Origin: Gordonia hongkongensis
Lineage (GTDB): Bacteria; Actinomycetota; Actinomycetes; Mycobacteriales; Mycobacteriaceae
NCBI RefSeq assembly: GCF_023078355.1
Contig: NZ_CP095552.1
Span: forward strand, 2,852,001 to 2,916,000
Reading direction: 5' to 3'
DNA length: 64,000 bases
Shown: piece by piece, positions 17,769-26,508 of the stretch
How the letters are laid out: every line of letters begins with the position of its first letter
Position numbering within the stretch: position 1 is the stretch's first letter
Notes under the pieces: generated by a model
The model's database searches: none
What the model was told of the DNA's origin: nothing
Seen by the model: only the letters and a program-made list of their open reading frames with translations
Made by a program: the position numbers and the translations under genes

Positions 17769-17975
17769 GTGGAGAGACTTCGGGAGCTGGGCAGCCGGGT
17801 GCGTGACGCGCGGACCGGTCGCGGTCAGACGCAGGCCGAAGTAGCCAAAGCTGTTGGCGTGCACCGGACACACTTGTCGGCGATCGAGTCCGGCGGTGAG
17901 AACATCACCGTCGGGACGCTGTACCGGATCGCTGACCACTTCGACATACCTGCTTCGCAGCTACTTCCGGATTGA
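17769..17975 (+). CDS. XRE-family helix-turn-helix regulator (leaderless)
   Basis: 68 residues. A TATAGT -10 box at 17755-17760 ends 8 bases before the GTG at 17769, so the transcript probably begins at the start codon. An upstream in-frame ATG (17748) would lie before that. One HTH domain: RTGRGQTQAEVAKAVGVH, then SAIESGGENITVGTLYRIAD and IPASQLL. Divergent from the 17617-14921 gene run, so a likely regulator of it. Confidence 0.8.
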   Translation: MERLRELGSRVRDARTGRGQTQAEVAKAVGVHRTHLSAIESGGENITVGTLYRIADHFDIPASQLLPD

Positions 17976-18142
17976 TGACCTGTGTGACTCTCGGACGCAT
18001 CGTGGCATCGAGTCGGGCGTCGATGGTGGAGATGACGGCCCTTGGTAGGGCTCACCCCCGCCCACCGCAGTGTCGCCGACGCGAGACTGTCGGACCACTG
18101 TGCGACAGTGCCTTACAGGTGAACCAATCCGAAAGGTGAGTG

Positions 18143-18364
18143 ATGATCGAGTCACAGTGGATCGCCCGTTGGCCGGAGTTGTTCTCAGGACTCACCGATC
18201 TGCAGGTCCGCGGTGTCGTGCAGGCGATCGACAACAACGTCCTCGACGGCTGGAACCCGCAACGTGACGACATTGAGTTCCTGACCCGCTCGGCACGCGG
18301 CGAGGTCACTGAGAACGAGGAAGTCGCCGAAGTCCTCGCGCTCATCGCCAACAGAAGGAAATAA
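18143..18364 (+). CDS. VbhA-family antitoxin-like protein, without a Fic partner
   Basis: 73 residues from the ATG at 18143 (GAAAGGTGA upstream; GTG at 18140 also possible). ARWPELFSGLTDLQVRGVVQ, then NNVLDGWNPQRDDIEFL, matches the antitoxin_VbhA domain that blocks Fic AMP-transferases. The usual toxin gene would be next, but the following genes encode small membrane proteins and no Fic motif (HPFxxGNG) was seen in the window. Possibly a regulatory relic or a trans-acting antitoxin. Confidence 0.65.
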   Translation: MIESQWIARWPELFSGLTDLQVRGVVQAIDNNVLDGWNPQRDDIEFLTRSARGEVTENEEVAEVLALIANRRK

Positions 18365-18369
18365 CACCT

Positions 18370-18735
18370 ATGGAAACCACGGCGATCATCCTGCTCTTTG
18401 CCGGAGCCGTCACAATAATCACCGCCGGGGTAATTCGGCAACGCGTTAACCGTTTTCAGCCTCGCCCACACAAGGACGCCGCGACCGCTGTTGCCCGTGC
18501 ACGGCAATTCCAGCGAGTTGCGATGACCTTTGCGGCGATCACAGTCGTATGCGGCGCCACCGCAGCCGCCCTCAACGACGGAAACACCACGACGTGGGTG
18601 TGCGGCGCTGTGGTGCTTGTTGCGGGAGCGGTCGAGTGCTTCCTCATTGCGCGGGTTCGCATTCCCGATGTCCAGCACCTTCGTGCCCTCGGCTTCGACA
18701 CCGGTCGAACCAATCCGGAAGGACAACGCCGATGA
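18370..18735 (+). CDS. Hypothetical membrane protein
   Basis: 121 residues, starting 5 bases after the VbhA-like gene. Three hydrophobic segments at about residues 4-22, 49-67 and 74-92. No family recognised. Its stop overlaps the next start (ATGA), so the three genes 18143-19073 form one translational unit. Confidence 0.6.
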   Translation: METTAIILLFAGAVTIITAGVIRQRVNRFQPRPHKDAATAVARARQFQRVAMTFAAITVVCGATAAALNDGNTTTWVCGAVVLVAGAVECFLIARVRIPDVQHLRALGFDTGRTNPEGQRR

Positions 18736-19073
18736 TCCTTGCTGCTGACGCCAACTTTCCCGACACGTCGATCGTCCCGTCCGGCGCATGGGGCGCGGCC
18801 GTGGGATGGGTGATGATTGCGGTGTTCTGGGTGGGCGCGGCGACTATCGGACTCATACTCGGAGGGCGCCAGACACCGAGCGAGGACGGCGAGTCTCGCT
18901 CTTTCATCGTCATGACCCTGCTGATCCCTGCGGCGATCATGATTGCCGGGCTCATTTTCTTCCGCACGGTGCTGCCATTCCCCCTGGCGATCGTCATCGC
19001 CGTGGGCGTAGGCGTCGCGGCGTTTGTCGCGTTGCGCATGAAGTTCTTGGGTGCGTTCCGACGCCGAATATGA
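18732..19073 (+). CDS. Hypothetical membrane protein
   Basis: 113 residues from the ATG at 18732, coupled to the preceding gene by ATGA. Four hydrophobic stretches (GWVMIAVFWVGAATIGLIL, IVMTLLIPAAIMIAGLIFF and a paired C-terminal hairpin) and a basic C-terminus. No family recognised. The 190 bases after it hold no gene. Confidence 0.58.
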   Translation: MILAADANFPDTSIVPSGAWGAAVGWVMIAVFWVGAATIGLILGGRQTPSEDGESRSFIVMTLLIPAAIMIAGLIFFRTVLPFPLAIVIAVGVGVAAFVALRMKFLGAFRRRI

Positions 19074-19262
19074 CAGCGGTACAGGGATACCCGTCATCTG
19101 CGCCGTAGTAGGCCACAGCCCCACCCTCGCGACGGAAACCCAACGGCTACCCGATGGGCATACCCGTCAACACACCGGTACCTTCTGCCGGCGGTGCGCA
19201 TCGCGCATCGGCGATTGAGCCACCAATCACGCCTGTTCAGACCGTGAAGAAAGGACGCCGCA

Positions 19263-19724
19263 TTGAATCAAGCGGTAGCGGCCGGATTCGTCTGGCAGAT
19301 CCTGCTCCTGAGCGGCCTCGTCTACTGGTCGAGATTCGGCGTGGCCGCTGTCATAGACGCGGCAACACAACCTGTTCGGGCGGTGCGCTGGCAGCCGCAC
19401 CCTGAGCTTGGACCTACACCGCCGCCCGCCCGGTTCAAATGGACCACCGGCCTGGTCGGCCTGGCTACCCTGCCCGTCGGCGTGCTCCTCGCTGGCTTCT
19501 GCGCGCTCTGGCGGATTACCGCCACCGCGTGGCCGTCGGGAGTCTTCGTCGGGGCAGGATGGACGCTAGCCATTCTCGGGTGGTTGGCGTTGCTGATGGC
19601 CGGCGAACTGTCGATCGCGAAAGAACTCGACCAGGGCCCACTATCCGCTCAGCACTACATCGGCACCGCAATCGGAAACACCTCAGCTCGTCGAGACCGC
19701 AGTGACCGCTGGTCTCACCCGTAG
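19263..19724 (+). CDS. Hypothetical membrane protein
   Basis: 153 residues from a TTG at 19263 (GAAAGGACG upstream). An N-terminal helix plus two more around residues 65-85 and 95-115. Its 3' end overlaps the convergent gene at 19715 by 10 bases. No family recognised; probably belongs with the membrane-protein genes before it. Confidence 0.5.
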   Translation: MNQAVAAGFVWQILLLSGLVYWSRFGVAAVIDAATQPVRAVRWQPHPELGPTPPPARFKWTTGLVGLATLPVGVLLAGFCALWRITATAWPSGVFVGAGWTLAILGWLALLMAGELSIAKELDQGPLSAQHYIGTAIGNTSARRDRSDRWSHP

Positions 19725-20053
19725 ACGAGGGAGCCAAACAGTGCCGCCTGAACAATGGCGTCTGCATCTGTCGCGTCGATGGTCTCGGCATCGTGGGTGC
19801 GGACAGCGGCGGCGATCCTACGACGCTGCACATCCGGAATCATTGCTGCGCCATTGACGATGGAGTTCACGCCCCGGGCGATCGTGTCGAGCGTGATCAC
19901 GTGCGGATCGCCGGAGCTTTCCTCGACAGTCGCTCGCGGATCACTGCTCCAGCGATAGTCGGTACAGGTCGACCAGTAGCCGATACCGCCTTCAAGTGCG
20001 CAGGTGTAAACGTCGCACAGGAACTCGGTGCGCACCGTGGTCCGCGTTGCCAT
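19715..20053 (-). CDS. Hypothetical small plasmid protein
   Basis: 112 residues, ATG preceded by AAGGAG. The N-terminus FLCDVYTCALEGGIGYWS, then an acidic middle and DAETIDATDADAIVQAALFG, recalls short proteins of unknown function carried by actinobacterial plasmids. Its promoter region contains a perfect 9-bp-arm palindrome (20087-20108). It is the last gene before the first dif-like site. Confidence 0.65.
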   Translation of the reverse strand: MATRTTVRTEFLCDVYTCALEGGIGYWSTCTDYRWSSDPRATVEESSGDPHVITLDTIARGVNSIVNGAAMIPDVQRRRIAAAVRTHDAETIDATDADAIVQAALFGSLVYG

Positions 20054-20086
20054 GATCGGTCTCCTTGAACTGCTAGTTCGCGTTGC

Positions 20087-20108
20087 ATTACGTCACTGGT
20101 GACGTAAT
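20087..20108. promoter_or_regulatory. Palindromic operator candidate upstream of the 20053 gene
   Basis: ATTACGTCA-CTGG-TGACGTAAT, a perfect dyad, 34 bases before the start of the minus-strand gene at 20053 and 20 bases before the first dif-like site. The binding protein is unknown. Confidence 0.6.
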
Positions 20109-20127
20109 ATAAAGCAGCACAACATAT

Positions 20128-20155
20128 TTCGCCGATAACTTATGCTATGTCAGGC
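20128..20155 (+). other. dif-like Xer recombination site A
   Basis: XerC-type arm TTCGCCGATAA, six-base spacer CTTATG, XerD-type arm CTATGTCAGGC. The layout (11+6+11) and the GATAA / TATG core match bacterial dif sites. Its XerD arm differs from sites B and C at the first base. It lies exactly between the plasmid-type genes and the metal island. Confidence 0.65.
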
Positions 20156-20224
20156 ACAGGCAAAGGATTATGCCTTAATCGAGCCGGACGGAAGTCCTGA
20201 CCTTTACTGTTCAGATGTGCGTGA

Positions 20225-20242
20225 ATACATCGAGTCATGTAT
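20225..20242. promoter_or_regulatory. Operator candidate over the cmtR start
   Basis: Perfect dyad ATACAT-CGAGTC-ATGTAT covering the ATG at 20237. An AT-rich hexamer repeat with a 6-base gap suits an ArsR-family dimer. Autoregulation inferred. Confidence 0.55.
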
Positions 20243-20587
20243 CATTTTGGCGTGAGCACGGTGGTAGAAGCGCAGCATGACGCGTTGACGAGGTTTGGAT
20301 ACGCACTATCCGATTCGACGCGAACGCAGGTGTTGGTTCGGTTGCGCCATGGTGGAGCCTATCCGGCGGACTTGGCTGAGGCGATTGGGGTGTCGCGGCA
20401 AACGTTGTCGAATCACCTGGCCTGCCTACGGGGATGCGGTTTGGTGGTCGCGGTACCTGAGGGTCGACGGAGTCGGTATGAACTGGCTAATAGCCGGATT
20501 GGTCATGCACTCGACGATCTACTCGGGCTGGTACTTGCGTTGGATGATCCGTGCTGCGCCGAGGAGGCTGGCGATGGCTCGCATTAG
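20237..20587 (+). CDS. cmtR: ArsR-family Cd/Pb sensor, CmtR type
   Basis: 116 residues, close to mycobacterial CmtR: HLACLRGCGLVVAVPEGRRSRYELA has the paired Cys63/Cys67 in the recognition helix, and DDPCCAEE supplies the third thiolate (Cys106 or Cys107). An alternative GTG start at 20252 would leave the operator dyad upstream. It overlaps the DUF3703 gene by 14 bases. In M. tuberculosis CmtR controls the ATPase CtpG; here the nearest matching ATPase is at 37135-39327 with its own ArsR gene, so this copy may act on that or only on its own pair. Confidence 0.9.
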   Translation: MYHFGVSTVVEAQHDALTRFGYALSDSTRTQVLVRLRHGGAYPADLAEAIGVSRQTLSNHLACLRGCGLVVAVPEGRRSRYELANSRIGHALDDLLGLVLALDDPCCAEEAGDGSH

Positions 20588-20915
20588 TGAGGCAGCCCGT
20601 GACCTCTACCGGGCAGAGATGGCAGCGGCCGCCGCCGCCGAGGTGGCAGAGCAGCGCTGGCACCATCTTGAACGCGCCCACATCGTGTCCCAGCCGGACC
20701 CGTGGTTGCATACTCAGAACCACATTTCGATGTTCAGATTCGCTGTGCACCAACATGATCGGCGCGAAGCGCTCGGCCAGGTGGTGCGCATCATCGTTTC
20801 CGCTCCCGGATCGCTGAGCGGACGCTACCCCGAGGGCAACACCGGACGTGTTGCCGCCGGTCTGATGCGCCCGATGCCGGTTCCCGGCGATATCGCTTCT
20901 GCGTTACGGTCATGA
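20574..20915 (+). CDS. DUF3703 family protein (metal-locus associated)
   Basis: 113 residues from the ATG at 20574, preceded by GAGGAGG inside the end of cmtR. HHLERAHIVSQPDPWLHTQN, then RFAVHQHDRREALGQ and SGRYPEGNTGRVAAGLM, are hallmarks of DUF3703, a small soluble family found beside heavy-metal resistance genes. Many conserved His residues. Biochemical role unknown. Confidence 0.83.
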   Translation: MARISEAARDLYRAEMAAAAAAEVAEQRWHHLERAHIVSQPDPWLHTQNHISMFRFAVHQHDRREALGQVVRIIVSAPGSLSGRYPEGNTGRVAAGLMRPMPVPGDIASALRS

Positions 20916-21007
20916 ACAGCCGCAGACGCGACAGTGATGAGCATGCGCTGCGCGGCGGCCGTAGCGATATCGGGAATGACCGCTCACTCTGAGGCTCGGG
21001 TGGCCTG

Positions 21008-21667
21008 TCAGAGTAGAGCGGCGAACATGATTCCTGTCCCACCGGCGGTTAACGTGTGGCATATCCACGAGAACTCTAGATGCGGGCGGCGAAGCGTCGC
21101 TACAGCGTTTGACAGTGGTGGCGCTGGGGCCGCGGTGCGTGGCAGCTGAATTGACCGGGCTGCGCAGTAGAGGGTGAGCGCGAGGAAGCCGAGCACGAGT
21201 AGCAAGGTGACCGACCCCATCCACATGGGATCTGATGACGGGCCGTGCAGCGGTGTCATCTCGTTGATGGCGTCGGCCCCCGACGGGCCTCCGTGGTGTG
21301 CGGGGGCGGTGGCAGCGGGAACGGCGGATGTGGAATTGTGCCGGCTCATCACCGCATACATCCACACCATCGAGGCCATCATCACTGCGGTAGAGACGTA
21401 AAGCCGCCGCGCGGTCGTCTTCGGCACCGCGAAGACGACCGCGATTGCTGTGGCGAGAGCGAAGAGCAGCATCAGAGGCAGCAGTGGGAGCTGATTGCCT
21501 TGTGGCCACGCCATGACGATCATCGCCAGCGACATCAGGAGCATGAGGCAGTGCACGACTGAGAGCCGCAGGTCGCTGCGGTGGGCGGCTAGGGTGCGAA
21601 TGCTGTCGATCGCTCCGATCGCGAACATGGCGGTGACGATCCACCGCAGGAGTAGGTCGTCGATCAC
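21008..21667 (-). CDS. DUF5134 integral membrane protein
   Basis: 219 residues from a GTG at 21667. It starts DDLLLRWIVTAMFAIGA and has six or seven hydrophobic helices with His-rich loops (HRSDLRLSVVHCLMLLMSLAMIVMAWP, APAHHGG). This matches DUF5134, a family found beside copper and CtaG-type genes in mycobacteria. Its start lies 29 bases from the operator at 21696-21710, which it shares with the divergent CopD-CtaG gene. Metal handling in the membrane is inferred. Confidence 0.75.
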   Translation of the reverse strand: MIDDLLLRWIVTAMFAIGAIDSIRTLAAHRSDLRLSVVHCLMLLMSLAMIVMAWPQGNQLPLLPLMLLFALATAIAVVFAVPKTTARRLYVSTAVMMASMVWMYAVMSRHNSTSAVPAATAPAHHGGPSGADAINEMTPLHGPSSDPMWMGSVTLLLVLGFLALTLYCAARSIQLPRTAAPAPPLSNAVATLRRPHLEFSWICHTLTAGGTGIMFAALL

Positions 21668-21695
21668 CGCGGCCCTCGATCCATGTGAGTTAACT

Positions 21696-21710
21696 ACTAT
21701 GCGCAGTAGT
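21696..21710. promoter_or_regulatory. BlaI-type operator between DUF5134 and CopD-CtaG genes
   Basis: ACTATGCGCAGTAGT fits ACTA-N7-TAGT. It abuts a TAGCAT -10-like box that precedes the GTG at 21723 by about 7 bases. A repressor here would block both divergent promoters. Confidence 0.65.
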
Positions 21711-21722
21711 AGCATACGGTTG

Positions 21723-23786
21723 GTGGGCGAATCAAAGGCGTTGCCGGAGGCTGACACCTCGTCAATCCAGTCGCGACTGCTGCGCGCAGTTCCTCTTCGG
21801 GTGGTGGCGCCGTTGCTGGTCGGTGGGCTGATGCTGGTGTTGGCGGTGTACGCCTGGGCGTCCGGGGCCACTCGCTATGTCGAGAGTGCGGATCCTTACC
21901 CGGGGATGGGTACGGCTGTGGCCGATGTGGTCGGCAATTTTGCTGGCTTTGCGTTGGCTGCGGCGGTCCTCGGAGGGTTAGTTTCGGTGGTGCTCACCGC
22001 GTCTCCCGACTCGCAGGGGTTCATTGACGCTGCGGTGTATCCGGTGTTTCGCCGCGTCCGCCGCGCTGCAGGGTTTGGTGTGGTTGTTGCGGTGCTGATG
22101 GCGGTTACGTCGGCCGCGGACACCACTGGTGTGTCCGTGGGCGCGATGGTGTCCAGCGGCAAGGTTGGTTACGCGTTCAGTGTGAGTTTGCCGGCGCTGG
22201 CGTGGCTGGTTGTGGCGGCAGCGGGTGTCGTGGTGCTGGTCGGTTCGGTGTCGCTGCGGTGGTCGGTCCAGGTGGCGCTGGTGGTTCCCGCGACGGTCGG
22301 GGTGCTCGCGCTGCCTGTGGTCGGTAATGCCGCGCAGGGGCCTGACCACGATTACACGACCGGCGCGGTGATTGTGTTCGCGGCGAGCTTGGCGGTGTCG
22401 GTGGGGCTGCGGTGGGCCGACCGGTTTAGGGCTCGTGGTTTGGGGTCGGCGACCATCGACAGGGCGGCCGACCGACGTGTCAGCTATGTCGTCTTGGGCG
22501 CCGATGTGACAGCTCTGGTGGGCGCGGTGTGTGTGGTGGTGCTGCTGCGGACTCCGGGCGTGTGGTCGTCGGCTTTCGGTCGCGCTGCGGGGCTGTTGGT
22601 GGGTGTACTGGCGGTGCTTGTGATCGCCGATGTTGTGCGCCTGCGCCGGGGTGTGCCGATGTCGGCAACTGCTTCTTCCCTTGCCGCGGGGGCTGCGCTG
22701 GCAGCGGTGGCGTGTTGGGCGGTGATGGACACCCGGGTCGCACCCGGGTTGATTGCCCACCCATTCACTGCGTGGGACGTGTACCTGGGTTATTCGCTTC
22801 CTGGCCCGCCCGGTGTCGGGTCGCTGGTGTCGTTGTGGCGTGTTGATCTTGTGGTGGGTGTGGCAGCGGTGGTGAGCGCCGTGGGATATGTCGTAGCCGC
22901 CAGGCGGGAGCGGGGCGGTGGACATCGCTGGCCGATACGGCGGACCGCGTCATGGGTCACGGGCTGCGCTGTGGTGGTGGTATCCACCAGCTCCGGATTG
23001 AAGGCCTACGGCAATGCTCTGTTCAGCGTGCACATGGCCGAACACACGGCTTTGACCATGATCGCACCTATTCTGCTGGTGGGTGGCGCACCGATCACGT
23101 TGCTGTTGAGGGTGCTGCCAACGGCAGGTAACACTGGTGGAGCGGCGTGCCGGCGGGGACTGCTGACTCTGCTCGGCTCTGGAGGCGTGCACCTACTGCT
23201 CAATCCAGTTGTCGCGTTCGCGTTGTTTGTGGGCTCGTCGTTTCTGGTGTACTTCACACCGGTGTTCGACGTACTCGTCCGCTACCACTGGGGGCACGTC
23301 TTGATGAGCGTGCTGTTTATCACCCTTGGGTACCTGTTCTTTTGGGTCTCTGTGGGGATCGACCCGGGCCCCAAGCAGTTGCCGATTCTGGCGCGCCTAG
23401 GTCTGCTGTTCGCCGTCATGCCTTTTCACGCCATTTTTGGTATCGCACTGATGACCTCCACGACGGTGATCGGTGAATCCTTCTACAGCCAGTTGCAACT
23501 GCCGTGGGGTCCCGACCTCGCGCGCACGCAGTGGGCGGGCGGTGTGGTGGCCGCAGTGATCAGCGAGATTCCGATGGTGGTGGTCTGCCTGGTGCTGTTG
23601 GTGCAGTGGGTGCGTGCCGAACGCCGGCCCGATCTGCCCGAGTCCGTCGCCATTGATGGCAGCGACTCTCGAACCGTCGCAGCGATGGTGTCTCAGCTGG
23701 CACCGACCCAGCAACTGTCACCCTCAGTGGTCTACACGCGCGAAGTTCTGCAGACGCAGGCTGTTGGAGACGACGAAAAACGATGA
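21723..23786 (+). CDS. CopD-CtaG fusion: copper membrane protein / cytochrome oxidase assembly factor
   Basis: 687 residues from the GTG at 21723 (leaderless-type spacing; an ATG at 21699 lies inside the operator and is less likely). The N-terminal half has about nine helices of the CopD type. The C-terminal half matches caa3-type CtaG, with SVHMAEHTALTMIAPILLVGGAP, VLVRYHWGHVLMSVLFITLGYLFFW and PFHAIFGIALM carrying the conserved His and Met residues. CtaG-type proteins deliver copper to the oxidase CuB site. This fits ctaD being in the same island. Confidence 0.85.
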   Translation: MGESKALPEADTSSIQSRLLRAVPLRVVAPLLVGGLMLVLAVYAWASGATRYVESADPYPGMGTAVADVVGNFAGFALAAAVLGGLVSVVLTASPDSQGFIDAAVYPVFRRVRRAAGFGVVVAVLMAVTSAADTTGVSVGAMVSSGKVGYAFSVSLPALAWLVVAAAGVVVLVGSVSLRWSVQVALVVPATVGVLALPVVGNAAQGPDHDYTTGAVIVFAASLAVSVGLRWADRFRARGLGSATIDRAADRRVSYVVLGADVTALVGAVCVVVLLRTPGVWSSAFGRAAGLLVGVLAVLVIADVVRLRRGVPMSATASSLAAGAALAAVACWAVMDTRVAPGLIAHPFTAWDVYLGYSLPGPPGVGSLVSLWRVDLVVGVAAVVSAVGYVVAARRERGGGHRWPIRRTASWVTGCAVVVVSTSSGLKAYGNALFSVHMAEHTALTMIAPILLVGGAPITLLLRVLPTAGNTGGAACRRGLLTLLGSGGVHLLLNPVVAFALFVGSSFLVYFTPVFDVLVRYHWGHVLMSVLFITLGYLFFWVSVGIDPGPKQLPILARLGLLFAVMPFHAIFGIALMTSTTVIGESFYSQLQLPWGPDLARTQWAGGVVAAVISEIPMVVVCLVLLVQWVRAERRPDLPESVAIDGSDSRTVAAMVSQLAPTQQLSPSVVYTREVLQTQAVGDDEKR

Positions 23787-25970
23787 CAAGGCCATTGCCG
23801 CCCCGGCGATCAGGGGGTTGAGCAGTCCAGCGGCAGCAAGCGGCAGTGCGGCGATGTTGTAACCGAACGCCCATGCCAGATTGGTGCGCATCGTCCGTCG
23901 GGTGGCCGAGGCGAGGTGCAGGGCCAACGCGACGGTGGTGAGATCGTCGCGCACCAACACGATGTCGGCGGCGCCGATAGCGACATCGGTACCGCCACCG
24001 ATAGCAATGCCCAGATCCGCCGAAGCCAGAGCGGGCCCGTCGTTAATGCCGTCACCGACCATCGCCACACAGGCACCGCTCCTGCGCGCGTCGTCGATGA
24101 TGGCCACTTTCTCAGCCGGGAGCACCCCGGCGGTCACGTCATCGATGCCGACCTGCGCTGCTACGCGCTGCGCTGCGCCGGCGTTGTCGCCGGTGACCAA
24201 CAACGTGCGAAGTCCCATGCGGTGCAACTCATCGACTGCCTGGCGAGCAGAGGGTTTGGCGCTATCGCGAATGTCGATGAGGCCCCGAACTGCATCGTCG
24301 ACCGCGACGTACACCGCGGTGCCACCAGAGCGTTCGACGTCAGCGCGCTGCGCGTCGAGCGCGGCAGGCACCGCAGCGGTACGGGCAATCCACGTCGGCG
24401 AGCCCACCTGCACCCTCAGGCCGTCGATCACTCCACGCACGCCACTGCCGACGTCGGTGACCACCTCGACCGGTGCAGGAAGGGACTGCGGACCGGCCGC
24501 TGCGGCGATAGCGGTAGCGATGGGGTGGCTGGTGTGCTGCTCGAGTGTCGCGGCCCAGCCAAGGATCAACTCCGTGCTGTTGTTGTCGACGGTGTACACG
24601 CCGCTGACCTGAGGTCGCCCATTGGTGAGAGTGCCGGTCTTGTCGAAGACCACCACATCGATCGTCCCGGACAGTTCCAATGCGGAATGCCCTTTGAGGA
24701 AGATTCCCAGTTGGGCGCCGCGCCCGGTGGCGATCACCAGGGCCATCGGCATGGCCAGGCCCAGCGCGCACGGGCAGGCGATGACCAGCACGGCCACCGC
24801 GGCGCTCACGGCGTGCTCCCAGGACGCTCCGGTTAGTGACCAGCCCACGACAGTGCTCACAGCCAGGGCGATGACGCATGGTACGAAGATCGCGGCGATA
24901 CGGTCAGCGACCCGTTGAGCGCGGGCCTTGGCCATCTGTGCGCTATCGACCAGCGCGATCATCTCCGCAAGGCGTGTGTCGTCACCGACTGCAGTGACTT
25001 CCACCCGTAATCGCCCGTCGAGGCAGGTAGTGCCCCCGACTGCGGTGGAGCGGTGGTTGGCTGATACTTGCACCGGCGTCGTCTCTCCGGTCATCGCACT
25101 GAGGTCCACACTGGCTGTGCCCTCGATCACATGCCCGTCCGAGGGAATGGTCTCACCCGGCAGCACGATGAGTCGTTGACCGACTTTGAGTTCCGCCAGG
25201 GGTATGAGCATGCTCGTACCCCCTGCACACTCGACGCGGGCCTCGGTTGCGCGTAGCGCGGCCAGCGCGCTCAATGCCTGGACAGCTTGTGTGCGGGCAC
25301 GCGCTTCGTAGTAGCGTCCCGCCAGCACGAAGACCGTCACGCCGGCGGCAACTTCGAGGTAGATCGAGTCACTGGAGAAGATCGCTGACCACACCCCCTG
25401 ACCCGCGGCAGACATCGCATCGGCCGAGAACATCGAATACATCGACAGGGCGGTCGCGGCCAGCACTCCCAGGGAGACGAGCGTGTCCATCGTGGCCACA
25501 CCGGTCCGCAACGTACGCACCGCGGTGCGGTAGAACGGCCACGCACAATAGGTCACGACTGGTGCGGCAAGCGCCACCAACACCGCTTGCCACCCGGGAA
25601 AACGCAGGTCCGGGATGACGGCGAGCACTACGGAGAGGTTGGCCAGCGGCACGAACAGGGCCAGCGCGACGATCAGTCGGGTGAACAGCGCCTTCGCCGT
25701 CGACGCATCCTCGTTGACAGGAGGAGCCTGCTCGGTCAGTTCCGTAGCCGAATAGCCTGCCGTGTGAACAGCGTCGATCGCATCGGCCACGCCTGCGTGG
25801 CTATCGAGTTCCACGGTGGCCCGCCGAGTAGCGTAGTTCACCGAGGCGCGTACGCCGTCAATCTTGTTGAGTTTGCGTTCCACTCGGGCTGCGCACGCAC
25901 CGCAGGTCATGCCACCTACATCGAGTTGGATGCGGCGGGTCGAGTACGTGTCGTCAACGAGGTCGGTCAC
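23724..25970 (-). CDS. copA: Copper-exporting P1B-1 ATPase
   Basis: 748 residues from a GTG at 25970. One N-terminal metal domain (GMTCGAC, Cys23/Cys26), TGE at about 294, the CPC triad at 399-401, DKTGTLT (Asp443), SHP and GDGIND. The last helices carry WAFGYN and AMALSS, the Cu(I)-specific YN and MxxSS residues. Asp-Gly replaces the common Asp-Ala after GDGIN. Pumps Cu(I) outward. Divergent from blaI across the 26073-26087 operator. Its 3' end overlaps the end of the CopD-CtaG gene by 63 bases. Confidence 0.94.
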   Translation of the reverse strand: MTDLVDDTYSTRRIQLDVGGMTCGACAARVERKLNKIDGVRASVNYATRRATVELDSHAGVADAIDAVHTAGYSATELTEQAPPVNEDASTAKALFTRLIVALALFVPLANLSVVLAVIPDLRFPGWQAVLVALAAPVVTYCAWPFYRTAVRTLRTGVATMDTLVSLGVLAATALSMYSMFSADAMSAAGQGVWSAIFSSDSIYLEVAAGVTVFVLAGRYYEARARTQAVQALSALAALRATEARVECAGGTSMLIPLAELKVGQRLIVLPGETIPSDGHVIEGTASVDLSAMTGETTPVQVSANHRSTAVGGTTCLDGRLRVEVTAVGDDTRLAEMIALVDSAQMAKARAQRVADRIAAIFVPCVIALAVSTVVGWSLTGASWEHAVSAAVAVLVIACPCALGLAMPMALVIATGRGAQLGIFLKGHSALELSGTIDVVVFDKTGTLTNGRPQVSGVYTVDNNSTELILGWAATLEQHTSHPIATAIAAAAGPQSLPAPVEVVTDVGSGVRGVIDGLRVQVGSPTWIARTAAVPAALDAQRADVERSGGTAVYVAVDDAVRGLIDIRDSAKPSARQAVDELHRMGLRTLLVTGDNAGAAQRVAAQVGIDDVTAGVLPAEKVAIIDDARRSGACVAMVGDGINDGPALASADLGIAIGGGTDVAIGAADIVLVRDDLTTVALALHLASATRRTMRTNLAWAFGYNIAALPLAAAGLLNPLIAGAAMALSSFFVVSNSLRLQNFARVDH

Positions 25971-26072
25971 GAGTGGCGCTTTCAGTAGGCGGTGAGGTGA
26001 GTCATGGCACCGCAGGAAATGCGAAAAGTGTGTCAGATGGTGGCGGCCAACCTGGCGAAGCCACCTTCGGCT

Positions 26073-26087
26073 ACTAAGCAGGGTAGT
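26073..26087. promoter_or_regulatory. BlaI-type operator in the copA/blaI divergent promoter
   Basis: ACTAAGCAGGGTAGT fits ACTA-N7-TAGT. It lies 46 bases before the blaI start and about 100 before copA, where a BlaI/CopY-family repressor would regulate itself and the copper pump. Confidence 0.7.
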
Positions 26088-26132
26088 TTGTTCTAGACTG
26101 GCAGCAAAGACAAGGCGATCAGGCAGGCGACG

Positions 26133-26504
26133 GTGACTCAATTGGGTTCGTTGGAACGCGCAGTGATGGACGTGCTGTGGGGCGCTTCTGCGGCGATGAG
26201 TGTGCACGACATTGTCGATGCGTTGGCCGATCGCGATCTGGCGTACACGACGGTGTTGACCGTGGTAACCAATCTGCACAAGAAGGGCTTCGCCGGACGC
26301 GAGAAGATCAGCCGCGCCTACAGGTACTTCCCGTTGCAGTCGCGGGAGGAGGCGACGTCGCAGACACTGCGACGGGTGCTCGATGCCAGCGGCGATTCCA
26401 CGGCGGTCCTGATGCATTTCGCGCGGATGGTTACCCCCGAGGAGCGCGAGGTCCTTAGCGAACACTTGTCCCGGACGCGGACGGATCGTCCGAGAAGGCG
26501 CTGA
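26133..26504 (+). CDS. blaI: BlaI/MecI/CopY-family repressor
   Basis: 123 residues. Winged-helix N-terminus LERAVMDVLWGASAAMSVHD, then LAYTTVLTVVTNLHKKGF, the recognition helix of BlaI/CopY proteins, and an amphipathic C-terminal dimerisation arm. There is no Cys, so the CxC copper site of CopY is absent and it cannot sense Cu(I) that way. It is followed after 4 bases by an M56 protease gene, as in blaI-blaR1 pairs. The family binds dyads in target promoters. The repeated ACTA-N7-TAGT site of this island is the obvious candidate. Confidence 0.9.
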   Translation: MTQLGSLERAVMDVLWGASAAMSVHDIVDALADRDLAYTTVLTVVTNLHKKGFAGREKISRAYRYFPLQSREEATSQTLRRVLDASGDSTAVLMHFARMVTPEEREVLSEHLSRTRTDRPRRR

Positions 26505-26508
26505 GAGT

